From contig JACKKY010000001.1 in assembly GCA_024236175.1 (NCBI GenBank), positions 682,001 through 746,000 on the forward strand: a stretch of 64,000 nucleotides of DNA, in the 5' to 3' direction. The notes beneath the pieces are model-generated. The model was not told the DNA's origin, did no database searches, and worked only from the letters and a program-made list of their open reading frames with translations. Position 1 is the stretch's first letter; every line of letters starts with the position of its first letter. The translations under genes were made by a program, and so were the position numbers. Source of the stretch: Novosphingobium sp. (GTDB lineage: Bacteria; Pseudomonadota; Alphaproteobacteria; Sphingomonadales; Sphingomonadaceae). Shown here one piece after another: positions 1-7,172 of this stretch.

Positions 1-313
1 CGACAAGGCTTTCGAGGTAGAGTTCCTGCAGGTCCGGCGGGTTGGGCTTCAGGATCACCTGATACTGGTAGTAGTGCTGCAGCCGGTTGGGGTTCTCGCC
101 ATAGCGCCCGTCGGTGGGACGGCGCGAAGGCTGGACATAGGCGGCGTTCCACGGCTCCGGCCCCAGCGCGCGCAGCGTCGTCGCCGGATGGAAGGTCCCC
201 GCGCCCATGCGCATGTCGTAGGGCTGCAGGATCAGGCACCCCTTGCCGCTCCAGAAGGTGTGGAGGCGCAGGATCATGTCCTGGAAACTGAGAGCGTTTG
301 CCGTGTCAGACAT
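1..313 (-). CDS. glyQ: Glycine--tRNA ligase alpha subunit, N-terminal part (runs off window)
   Basis: Class II aminoacyl-tRNA synthetase alpha chain; with GlyS it charges tRNA-Gly in the cytoplasm. The reverse-strand reading from ATG at 313 gives 104 codons beginning MSDTANALSFQDMILRLHTFW. It continues with the family's GCLILQPYDMRMGAGTFHP stretch, LGPEPWNAAYVQPSRRPTDG and GENPNRLQHYYQYQVILKP, all highly conserved GlyQ signatures. The 3' end lies beyond position 1. The gene is transcribed away from the TraB/GumN pair; the 143 bp between the two starts must hold both promoters, but I could not assign boxes there. Identification is secure. Confidence 0.95.
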   Translation of the reverse strand, partial: MSDTANALSFQDMILRLHTFWSGKGCLILQPYDMRMGAGTFHPATTLRALGPEPWNAAYVQPSRRPTDGRYGENPNRLQHYYQYQVILKPNPPDLQELYLESLV

Positions 314-456
314 GGCCCGGGCCTTTGGCGGATGGCAGGTTAAGGGTCAATAAGGCTTCCATATACGCCTGCCGGCGGAAACGGCACCGGCGGCGGCTTC
401 CCTACAGAACGATTTTCGTTCATCGACGGGCGAGATTGCGGGGCTATAAGCGCGCC

Positions 457-1521
457 ATGGACAGGATTTCGCGCTGGATCGCGCTCATTGCAGCGGCGCT
501 TGCCGCCAATCTCACGGCCAGCCTGGCGGTGCCCGCCCTGGCCGGGGAGAAGGCCCCGGAAGTGCCGGCAGAGGAGGTGGCGCCTGCCGAAGAGGCTGCA
601 ACCGAGCCAGACGAAGCACCGGACGAGGACGCTGCCGCCGGGGAAGAGCCCGCCGCCGACGGAGACATTGCTCCTCCGGGCGAGACGGCCGCCGCGGCCA
701 AGGCCGTTCCCGCGCAGAAGCCCGTGCGCCCCGCGCTGTGGAAGATCGCCGACGAGGACACCACCATCTACCTGTTCGGCACGATCCACGCCCTTCCCTC
801 CCGTATCGACTGGCTCCAGGGCAAGGTCGCCGACGCCTTCGAGGAATCGGGCGAGTTGATCACCGAGATCGTCAGGGAAGACCCTGCGCAGATGCAGATG
901 CTCGTGTTCGGCAAGGCGATGCTTCCCCAGGGCGAGACGCTGCGCGGCATGCTCTCGCCCGAGGAAAAGGCGGAGTACGAATCCGCGCTCGCGGCATACG
1001 GCCTGCCGGCCCAGGCCTTCGACCGGTTCGAACCGTGGTACACCGCCGTGGCCCTGTCCACCGTGCCGATGATGCGCGACGGCTTCGCATCGGAGAACGG
1101 GGTTGAGGACACGCTCCAGTCCCGCTCCGCGACGCTCGGCCAGTCGCACGGCGCGCTGGAAACCGCCGAATACCAGCTCGACCTGTTCGACACCCTCCCC
1201 CTCGACGTGCAGAAGCGCTATCTCGCCCAGGTGGTGGAGGACCTGCCGACGATGAAGGATGACTTGCGCAAAATGGTCGACGCCTGGAAACACGGCGACG
1301 CCGAGGAACTGGCGCGGCTGATGAACGCGCAGGAAGACGACCCGGCGCTGGTCGAGGCGCTGCTGACCGGGCGCAACCGCAAATGGGCCGAATGGATCGG
1401 CAACCGCCTGGAAGAACCGGGCACCGTGTTCCTCGCGGTAGGGGCGGGCCATCTCGCCGGCGAAGGCAGCGTGCAGGACCAGCTGAGCGCGAACGGCATC
1501 GCCGCCGAGCGGCTCCAGTAA
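457..1521 (+). CDS. TraB/GumN family protein (first of two)
   Basis: 354 residues. The start chosen is ATG at 457 because it opens directly with a signal peptide (MDRISRWIALIAAALAANL, cleavage likely near VPALA-GEK); the longer upstream frame has no such feature. An acidic Ala/Glu/Pro-rich linker follows (about residues 28-88), then the TraB/GumN (TIKI-like) domain. The domain carries the N-terminal motif LFGTIHALP near residue 105 and the C-terminal motif FLAVGAGHLAGEG near residue 330. Family members are proposed metalloproteases or haem/pheromone-related proteins of the envelope; the substrate is unknown. The next gene starts 4 bp downstream and is a paralogue, so the two are probably co-transcribed. 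Confidence 0.85.
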   Translation: MDRISRWIALIAAALAANLTASLAVPALAGEKAPEVPAEEVAPAEEAATEPDEAPDEDAAAGEEPAADGDIAPPGETAAAAKAVPAQKPVRPALWKIADEDTTIYLFGTIHALPSRIDWLQGKVADAFEESGELITEIVREDPAQMQMLVFGKAMLPQGETLRGMLSPEEKAEYESALAAYGLPAQAFDRFEPWYTAVALSTVPMMRDGFASENGVEDTLQSRSATLGQSHGALETAEYQLDLFDTLPLDVQKRYLAQVVEDLPTMKDDLRKMVDAWKHGDAEELARLMNAQEDDPALVEALLTGRNRKWAEWIGNRLEEPGTVFLAVGAGHLAGEGSVQDQLSANGIAAERLQ

Positions 1522-1525
1522 TCCC

Positions 1526-2392
1526 ATGTGGCGGCTCGCCACGTTGCTGCTGGCACTGGCGCTGGCCGCCTGCGGCCCGCGACCGGAACCGGCCAACCCG
1601 GCATTCTGGGAAGTGGAAGGCCCCGCCGGGCGGAAGGCCTGGCTGTTCGGCACGATCCATTCGCTCGCCCGGCCGGCACTCTGGCGTTCCGCGGTAATCG
1701 ACGGCGCGCTCGATCAGGCGGACCTCGTGGTCGTCGAAGTCGCCGATCTCGATGACGATGAAGCCATGTCGCAGGCTTTCGCCTCGCTCTCGCAAAGCCC
1801 CGGCCAGCCGCCGCTGGCGGCGCGCGTCGATCCCGGGCTTCGCGGAAAGCTTGCCAAGCTCATGCGCGAAGGCGGGATGAAGGAAGACCAGTTCGCGGCG
1901 ACCGAGACCTGGGCCGCCGCGCTGACGCTGGCACGCGCCGGAAGCGGCGAACTCAACAGCGCCTACGGCATCGACCGCGCCGTGATCGACGATGCGCGCG
2001 ACCGGGAGCTGAAAGTCATCGAACTGGAAGGCGCGGGCAGCCAGCTCGCCCTGTTCGACACCCTGCCCGAGCAGGAACAGCGCGACCTGCTGGAATCGGT
2101 GATCGCCGACAGCACCAGCCTCGACACGGAAAGCGGCAGCCTGGCGGAAGCGTGGCGGACCGGCGACATGCAGCTGATCGAGCGCGAAACCTACCGCGGA
2201 ATGCTGGCCGATCCGGAATTGCGCGCCGTGCTGTTCACGCTCAGGAACGCCAACTGGGCCGAGCGGATCATCGGCCTCATGGCAGAGGGCGCCCGGCCCT
2301 TCGTCGCAGTCGGCGCGGCGCATATGGCGGGGCCCGAGGGCCTGCCGGCGCTGCTGGAAGCGAAGGGCTATACGGTAAGACGCATTCAGTAG
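1526..2392 (+). CDS. TraB/GumN family lipoprotein (second of two)
   Basis: 288 residues, starting 4 bp after the preceding paralogue. The N-terminus MWRLATLLLALALAACGPRP has a lipobox (LAAC), so it is probably a lipoprotein, unlike its partner. The TraB/GumN domain is complete, with WLFGTIHSLARPALW near residue 45 and FVAVGAAHMAGPEGL near the C-terminus. It lacks the acidic linker of the first copy. Same domain but different anchoring suggests a pair that acts at the outer or inner membrane, one soluble and one tethered; this is inference. Biochemical function is not established for the family. Confidence 0.83.
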   Translation: MWRLATLLLALALAACGPRPEPANPAFWEVEGPAGRKAWLFGTIHSLARPALWRSAVIDGALDQADLVVVEVADLDDDEAMSQAFASLSQSPGQPPLAARVDPGLRGKLAKLMREGGMKEDQFAATETWAAALTLARAGSGELNSAYGIDRAVIDDARDRELKVIELEGAGSQLALFDTLPEQEQRDLLESVIADSTSLDTESGSLAEAWRTGDMQLIERETYRGMLADPELRAVLFTLRNANWAERIIGLMAEGARPFVAVGAAHMAGPEGLPALLEAKGYTVRRIQ

Positions 2393-2525
2393 CCTTGCTT
2401 TTCCCCCGCATTGCCGCTAGGGGCGCGCGCTTCCCGGCATGGTCATCCCTGGAGGCGTGTCGGGTGGGATTTGCCGGCTTGCGGCCGATCCCGGACAAAC
2501 CAACAGTTTTCGAAAGGTAGAGATC

Positions 2526-3200
2526 ATGAGCGATGCGCTTACCCTGCCGGCCGAGGCACGCGAACGGGCAGGCAAGGGAGCCTCTCGTGCATTGCGTCGC
2601 GAAGGCCGTGTCCCCGCCGTAGTCTACGGCGGCAAGGAAGACCCCCTGACCGTCCACGTCGAGGAAAAGGAGCTGGTCCGGCAGCTTAACACCGGGCACT
2701 TCATGAACTCGATCGTGATGATCGACGTCGGCGGCTCTCAGGTCCGCACTCTGCCGAAGGATGTGGCGTTCCATCCCGTTTCCGACCGCCCGATCCACGT
2801 CGACTTCCTGCGGCTGGCCAAGGGCGCCAAGGTCGAGGTCGCCGTGCCGGTGTCGTTCGTCAACGAAGAGGCCTCGCCGGGCCTCAAGAAGGGCGGCGTT
2901 CTCAACATGGTCCGGCACGAGCTGGACCTGGTCTGCGACGCCGACAAGATCCCGACCGAGATCGAGATCGACGTTACCGGCCTCGAAGTCGGCGATTCGA
3001 TCCATATCAGCCACGTCACGCTGCCCGAGGGTTCGGAAAGCGCGATCACCGACCGCGACTTCACCATCGCGACCATCGTTGCCCCGTCCGCGCTCAAGGC
3101 CGAGGAAGGCGACAACGAGACCAAGCCCGAGGGTGAAGAAGGCGCCGAAGCCGAAGCTGGCGAGGAAGAAGCCGGCGAAGCGGGCGAAGGCGAAGAGTAA
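2526..3200 (+). CDS. rplY: 50S ribosomal protein L25/general stress protein Ctc
   Basis: 224 residues. ATG at 2526 follows the ribosome-binding region AAAGGTAGAGATC. It has the L25 5S-rRNA-binding domain (residues 1-95; motif RREGRVPAVVYGGKEDP) followed by the Ctc/TL5 beta domain. The C-terminus is a low-complexity Glu/Ala/Gly tail (about residues 195-224), as is common in alphaproteobacterial long-form L25. It binds 5S rRNA in the large subunit. It is followed by pth, the usual rplY-pth gene pair, with a strong hairpin in between (3210-3235). Confidence 0.95.
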   Translation: MSDALTLPAEARERAGKGASRALRREGRVPAVVYGGKEDPLTVHVEEKELVRQLNTGHFMNSIVMIDVGGSQVRTLPKDVAFHPVSDRPIHVDFLRLAKGAKVEVAVPVSFVNEEASPGLKKGGVLNMVRHELDLVCDADKIPTEIEIDVTGLEVGDSIHISHVTLPEGSESAITDRDFTIATIVAPSALKAEEGDNETKPEGEEGAEAEAGEEEAGEAGEGEE

Positions 3201-3209
3201 AGCCTCCAC

Positions 3210-3235
3210 GGCCCTTTCCGCTTGCGGAAGGGGCC
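3210..3235 (+). terminator. Intercistronic hairpin between rplY and pth
   Basis: An 11-bp stem (3210-3220 with 3225-3235, one G-T pair) closes a CTTG tetraloop 9 bp after the rplY stop. There is no following T-run, so it is more likely an mRNA-stabilising or attenuating hairpin than a full terminator. The pth start is 70 bp further on. Confidence 0.45.
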
Positions 3236-3305
3236 CGAAGGCGGCCTTCCAGCGGGAACCCAGGCGTTCGCGCATCCCCGGCCGCAAGCGGGAGGGGAGA
3301 ACGCA

Positions 3306-3875
3306 ATGCAACTCTGGGTCGGCCTCGGCAATCCCGGTCCGCAATACGCCATGCACCGGCACAACGCCGGTTTCATGGCCGCGGACATCATTGCCGAGGT
3401 CCACGACTTCGGCCCGGTCCAGAAGAAGTTCCAGGGCTGGCTGCAGGACGGCCGGATCGGCGGCGAGCGCATCCTGCTGCTCAAGCCGGCGACCTTCATG
3501 AACGAAAGTGGACGTTCGGTGGCCGAGGCGCTGCGCTTCTACAAGCTCGGCACCGATGCGCTCACCGTGTTCCACGACGAGCTCGACCTTGCCCCGTTCA
3601 AGGTCAAGGTGAAGCAGGGCGGCGGCACCGCCGGCCACAACGGGCTGCGATCGATCGATCGCCACCTTGGCCCCGATTTCCGCCGCGTGCGCATCGGCAT
3701 CGGCCATCCCGGCCACAAGGGCCGGGTGACCGGCCACGTCCTCGGCAACTACGCCAAGGACGAACTCGACCACCTTGCCGACATGCTCGGCGCGATCGCC
3801 GCCGAGGCCGAATGGCTCGCCAGGGGAGACGACGCGCGCTTCATGAGCGACGTGGCGCTGCGCCTGCAGGACTAG
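3306..3875 (+). CDS. pth: Peptidyl-tRNA hydrolase
   Basis: 189 residues. ATG at 3306 has the ribosome-binding sequence GGGAGGGGAGAACGCA just upstream. It releases peptidyl-tRNAs that drop off the ribosome. Family motifs are complete: GLGNPGPQYAMHRHNAGF (with the catalytic His), LLKPATFMNESG, HDELDLAPFKVKVKQGGGTAGHNGLRS and RVRIGIGHPG. Normal length. The pairing with rplY is conserved across bacteria. Confidence 0.97.
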   Translation: MQLWVGLGNPGPQYAMHRHNAGFMAADIIAEVHDFGPVQKKFQGWLQDGRIGGERILLLKPATFMNESGRSVAEALRFYKLGTDALTVFHDELDLAPFKVKVKQGGGTAGHNGLRSIDRHLGPDFRRVRIGIGHPGHKGRVTGHVLGNYAKDELDHLADMLGAIAAEAEWLARGDDARFMSDVALRLQD

Positions 3876-3952
3876 GCTTCTCCCATTCCCCTCGACTGGG
3901 CAGGCGAAACGCGTATTCTTCCCTTGGGAGAGGGATACGAGAGGAGCCAGCC

Positions 3953-4954
3953 ATGAGCGATCTAAGCCGACGTCACCTTCTTGCCGGAACCGCGGCCGTT
4001 GCCGCGACCACAGCGACAACTGCCCCCGCCCTCGCGAAACCTGTCCTGCCGCCATCTCTCAAGGGCAAGAGCTTCCTGATCACCGGGACATCGTCCGGCT
4101 TCGGCAGGCTGGGCGCGCTGCACTACGCCCGGCTTGGCGCGAAAGTGTTCGCCACGATGCGCAACCTCCCCCGGCCGGAGGAAGCCGAACTGCGGGAAAT
4201 CGCCGAGAAGGAAAATCTCGACCTCCACATCCTCGAAATCGACGTGCTGTCCGACGAGCAGGTCGCACGATCGGTCGCCGTGGCCGAAGGGATCAACGGC
4301 GGGCCGCTCGACGTGCTCGTCAACAATGCCGGCATCAACATCTCCGGCCCCGTCGAAGTGCAGGACATGGAAGCGACGAAGCTCTCGTTCGACACCAATG
4401 TCTACGGCTACCTGCGCATGGCGCGGGCCGTGCTGCCGGGCATGCGCAGCAAGTTTTCCGGACTGATCGTCAATGTGTCCTCGCAGCAGGGCCGGATGAT
4501 CATGCCGGGCAGCGGCATCTATTCGGCGACCAAGTTCGCGGTCGAATCGATGTGCGAGCAGCTTGCCTACGAACTCGTGCCCTTCTCCATCGACGTGCTG
4601 ATCGTGGAACCGGGCGGCTTTCCGACCAAGATCGGCGAGAACCGCGCCCGCTACAGCGCCGAGTTGTACGAGCGCGCCGACGAGCGCCACAAGCAGGGCT
4701 ATCCCGGGCTCGTCGCAGGGATGAAGCCGTCCGACGGCCCGCCGCGCTCCTGGCCAAACGCGCCCGATCCGATGGATGTGCCGCGCGCCATCGCCGAGAT
4801 CGCGGCCATGCCCCCGGGAACGCGCCCGCTGCGCCGTCCGGTTCACCCGGGGCTGAAGCCGCAGCTCGAAATCAACCGGATCTGCCGCGAGGCGCAACTG
4901 CTGTGGATGAGCAACAAGCCCTACAGCGAATGGGTCAGAGCGGTGTACGACTGA
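3953..4954 (+). CDS. SDR family oxidoreductase with a twin-arginine signal peptide
   Basis: 333 residues. ATG at 3953 follows GAGAGGAGCCAGCC. The N-terminus reads LSRRHLLAGTAAVAATTAT and ends in an ALA-K type cleavage site: a Tat signal. The Rossmann SDR follows: LITGTSSGFG cofactor loop, NNAGI near residue 125, catalytic Ser in VNVSSQQG, and the YSATK Tyr-x3-Lys. The C-terminal extension contains an unusual Pro-rich segment (about residues 255-290). Tat export would let it fold with NAD(P) before crossing the membrane. The substrate cannot be predicted. The stop codon overlaps the start of the next gene. Confidence 0.85.
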   Translation: MSDLSRRHLLAGTAAVAATTATTAPALAKPVLPPSLKGKSFLITGTSSGFGRLGALHYARLGAKVFATMRNLPRPEEAELREIAEKENLDLHILEIDVLSDEQVARSVAVAEGINGGPLDVLVNNAGINISGPVEVQDMEATKLSFDTNVYGYLRMARAVLPGMRSKFSGLIVNVSSQQGRMIMPGSGIYSATKFAVESMCEQLAYELVPFSIDVLIVEPGGFPTKIGENRARYSAELYERADERHKQGYPGLVAGMKPSDGPPRSWPNAPDPMDVPRAIAEIAAMPPGTRPLRRPVHPGLKPQLEINRICREAQLLWMSNKPYSEWVRAVYD

Positions 4955-5346
4955 TGGCGACCCGCGCGGCCCGGTGCTGGCTGCCCGCCCTCGCCACCCT
5001 TGTCATGCTGCTGCTTGCGGCGCCGGCCCAGGCCGCCGAGAAACGCTGCGGCATCCTTTCCAACCCGACGCCGGCCAACTGGTGGCTGACCGACCGCGAC
5101 GGCGAATGGACCATCGGCGCGCAGGGCGGCTACCAGGCCGAAGGGATCGAGAATATCCTCGAATCCTTCTTCGAGGACGGCTGGGTGCGCACCAACGGCT
5201 ATTACGGCTATCGCTGCGGCTGCCTTTCGGTCGAGAGCGACCGCAGGTCCATGCGGATCCTGCGCGTCCATTCGGCTTCCCCGCTGCCGATGCGCCGCTG
5301 CGATGCCGACAAGGCGCTGCAACGCCAGATCAACCGCGAACGCTGA
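4954..5346 (+). CDS. Small secreted DUF4087-type protein
   Basis: 130 residues. The start overlaps the stop of the SDR gene (ATGA), so the two are translationally coupled. A signal peptide (MATRAARCWLPALATLVMLL, cleavage near AQA-AEK) leads to a mature domain of about 100 residues. It has the pattern CGxLxNPTPANWWLxDRDGEW and later Cys residues in CGCLSV and RRC. I recognise the DUF4087 pattern (secreted, cysteine-containing, function unknown). The coupling to a Tat-exported SDR suggests both act in the periplasm. Confidence 0.72.
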   Translation: MATRAARCWLPALATLVMLLLAAPAQAAEKRCGILSNPTPANWWLTDRDGEWTIGAQGGYQAEGIENILESFFEDGWVRTNGYYGYRCGCLSVESDRRSMRILRVHSASPLPMRRCDADKALQRQINRER

Positions 5347-5376
5347 GCCCGCCAGCCGCCTTCACTCGACAACTGA

Positions 5377-5459
5377 CGTCATTGCGAGCGGAGCGAAGCA
5401 ATGCGGGAGCTCGCTCGCCGCTCTGGATTGCCGCGGGGCTTCGCCCCTTGCAACGACGA
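5377..5459 (+). repeat. Imperfect palindromic REP-like intergenic element
   Basis: The left end reads CGTCATTGCGAGCGGAGCGA and the right end CCCTTGCAACGACG, a decayed inverted copy, with CTCTGGATTGCCGCG in the middle. This is the same architecture as the dispersed CGTCATTGCGAG...CTCGCAATGACG elements common in sphingomonad and other alphaproteobacterial genomes. It lies in the 200 bp between the DUF4087-type gene and ychF and has no coding potential of its own. Confidence 0.6.
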
Positions 5460-5546
5460 CAGTGCGGTCCGGAACTGGCCAAAGTGCCTCGCCGCCGCTA
5501 AAGGCGCGCGCTCAGGCGGCAAGCGCGCCGCGTTCAGGAGCACAAA

Positions 5547-6647
5547 ATGGGTTTTCGTTGCGGGATTGTCGGCCTGCCCAATGTCGGCAAGTCTACCTTG
5601 TTCAACGCGCTGACCGAGACGCAGGCGGCGCAGGCGGCGAATTATCCGTTCTGCACGATCGAGCCCAATGTCGGGCAGGTCGGCGTGCCCGACCCCCGGC
5701 TCGACAAGCTGGCCGGCATCGCCGGCTCGGCCAAGGTCATCGAGACCCAGCTCGGCTTCGTCGACATCGCCGGGCTGGTGCGCGGCGCTTCCAAGGGCGA
5801 AGGGCTCGGCAACCAGTTCCTCGCCAATATCCGCGAAGTCGATGCGATCATCCATGTGCTGCGCTGTTTCGAGGACGACGACATCCAGCACGTCGACAAC
5901 CGGGTCGACCCGACCCTCGATGCCGAGACCGTCGAGACGGAGTTGCTGCTGGCGGACCTCGAAAGCCTGGAAAAGCGCGTGCCGGCAGCGGCGAAACGCG
6001 CCACCGGCGGCGACAAGGAAGCGAAGATCACCGCCAATATCCTCGGCCAGGCGCTCGACCTGCTGCGGGAAGGCAAGCCCGCGCGGCTGACGAAGCCGAA
6101 CGACGAGGAGGAAGCCCGCATCTTCCGCCAGGCGCAGCTGCTGACCGCCAAGCCGGTGCTCTACGTCTGCAATGTCGAGGAAGAATCCGCCGCGAGCGGC
6201 AACGCCCATTCCGCCCGCGTTTTCGAGAAGGCGAAAGCAGAAGGCGCCGAGGCGGTAGTCGTTTCCGCCGCGATCGAGGCCGAACTGATCGGCATGGACA
6301 TGGAGGAGCGGCTAGAGTTCCTGAAGGAAATCGGCCTGGAAGAGACCGGCCTAGCCCGGGTGATCCGGGCCGGCTACGAGCTGCTCGACCTCATCACCTT
6401 CTTCACCGTCGGCCCCAAGGAAGCGCGGGCCTGGACCGTACACAAGGGTGCCAGGGCCCCCGAGGCCGCCGGCGAAATCCATTCCGACATGGAACGCGGG
6501 TTTATCCGCGCGGAAACCATCGCCTATGACGACTACGTCTCGCTTGGCGGGGAGAATGCCGCGAAGGAAGCCGGCAAGCTGCGCCAGGAGGGCAAGGACT
6601 ACGTGGTGCAGGACGGCGACGTGCTGCACTTCAAGTTCAATGTGTGA
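5547..6647 (+). CDS. ychF: Redox-regulated ATPase YchF (Obg family)
   Basis: 366 residues. ATG at 5547 has SD AGGAG 7 bp upstream. It is a P-loop NTPase of the Obg/YchF family that binds ribosomes and hydrolyses ATP rather than GTP. Walker A GLPNVGKST is at residues 8-16, with NYPFCTIEPNVG following and a DIAGLVRGASKGEGLGNQFL switch region. The TGS domain lies at the C-terminus (TFFTVGPKEARAWT to YVVQDGDVLHFKFNV). Full length. It is convergent with the next gene. Confidence 0.97.
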   Translation: MGFRCGIVGLPNVGKSTLFNALTETQAAQAANYPFCTIEPNVGQVGVPDPRLDKLAGIAGSAKVIETQLGFVDIAGLVRGASKGEGLGNQFLANIREVDAIIHVLRCFEDDDIQHVDNRVDPTLDAETVETELLLADLESLEKRVPAAAKRATGGDKEAKITANILGQALDLLREGKPARLTKPNDEEEARIFRQAQLLTAKPVLYVCNVEEESAASGNAHSARVFEKAKAEGAEAVVVSAAIEAELIGMDMEERLEFLKEIGLEETGLARVIRAGYELLDLITFFTVGPKEARAWTVHKGARAPEAAGEIHSDMERGFIRAETIAYDDYVSLGGENAAKEAGKLRQEGKDYVVQDGDVLHFKFNV

Positions 6648-6665
6648 AGCCTCTCAGCCGGACTT

Positions 6666-7172
6666 TCACGCCCCGCACTCCAGCTTTCCCGCCGAGCGGT
6701 AGACGACCCGGTCCCAGCGGTCCCGGATCGTCAGCGAACCGGGCCAGCCCACCGATTCCTCGCCGACGACTTCTCCTTCGCCCGCCCCCTTCGTGAGGCG
6801 ATAGGAATGCGCCCTGCCCGCGTATGTCTCGCGCGTGCCGTAGGGAAATTCGGCGCTGCCGGCATCTGCGGCCAGCGTGACCAGCTCGCCTTCCAGCTTG
6901 ACCAGACCGCGCTGGTCGATCGTGTAGAGGACCGGATCGTATCCTTCGCGCCCTTCCGGAATGAATGCGCAGCCAGCACCGAAGAACCGGCTCTGCTCGA
7001 TATCGGTGAAGGCGATCGGCTCGGGCGTGACCTCCACGACCGGCGGATGACGTTCCTGCGCCTGTTCGATCTGTGCGACATCGGCGGCGTCCTGCCCGGC
7101 CCGGTCGTCGCGGTCTTCCGCCGTCCCGCAGGCGGCGAGCAGGAACAGGGCTGTCAGGGCAAACCGGCGCAT
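6666..7172 (-). CDS. Putative lipoprotein of unknown function
   Basis: 168 residues. The start is ATG at 7172, overlapping the mutL stop codon, so it is coupled to mutL. MRRFALTALFLLAACGTAED is a lipoprotein signal with lipobox LAAC. The mature part holds an Asp-rich stretch, then a beta-rich domain with FFGAGCAFIPEGREGYDPVL and YTIDQRGLVKLEGELVTLAA. The family is not recognised. The mutL-lipoprotein overlap suggests co-transcription, but a functional link to mismatch repair is unlikely. Confidence 0.75.
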   Translation of the reverse strand: MRRFALTALFLLAACGTAEDRDDRAGQDAADVAQIEQAQERHPPVVEVTPEPIAFTDIEQSRFFGAGCAFIPEGREGYDPVLYTIDQRGLVKLEGELVTLAADAGSAEFPYGTRETYAGRAHSYRLTKGAGEGEVVGEESVGWPGSLTIRDRWDRVVYRSAGKLECGA

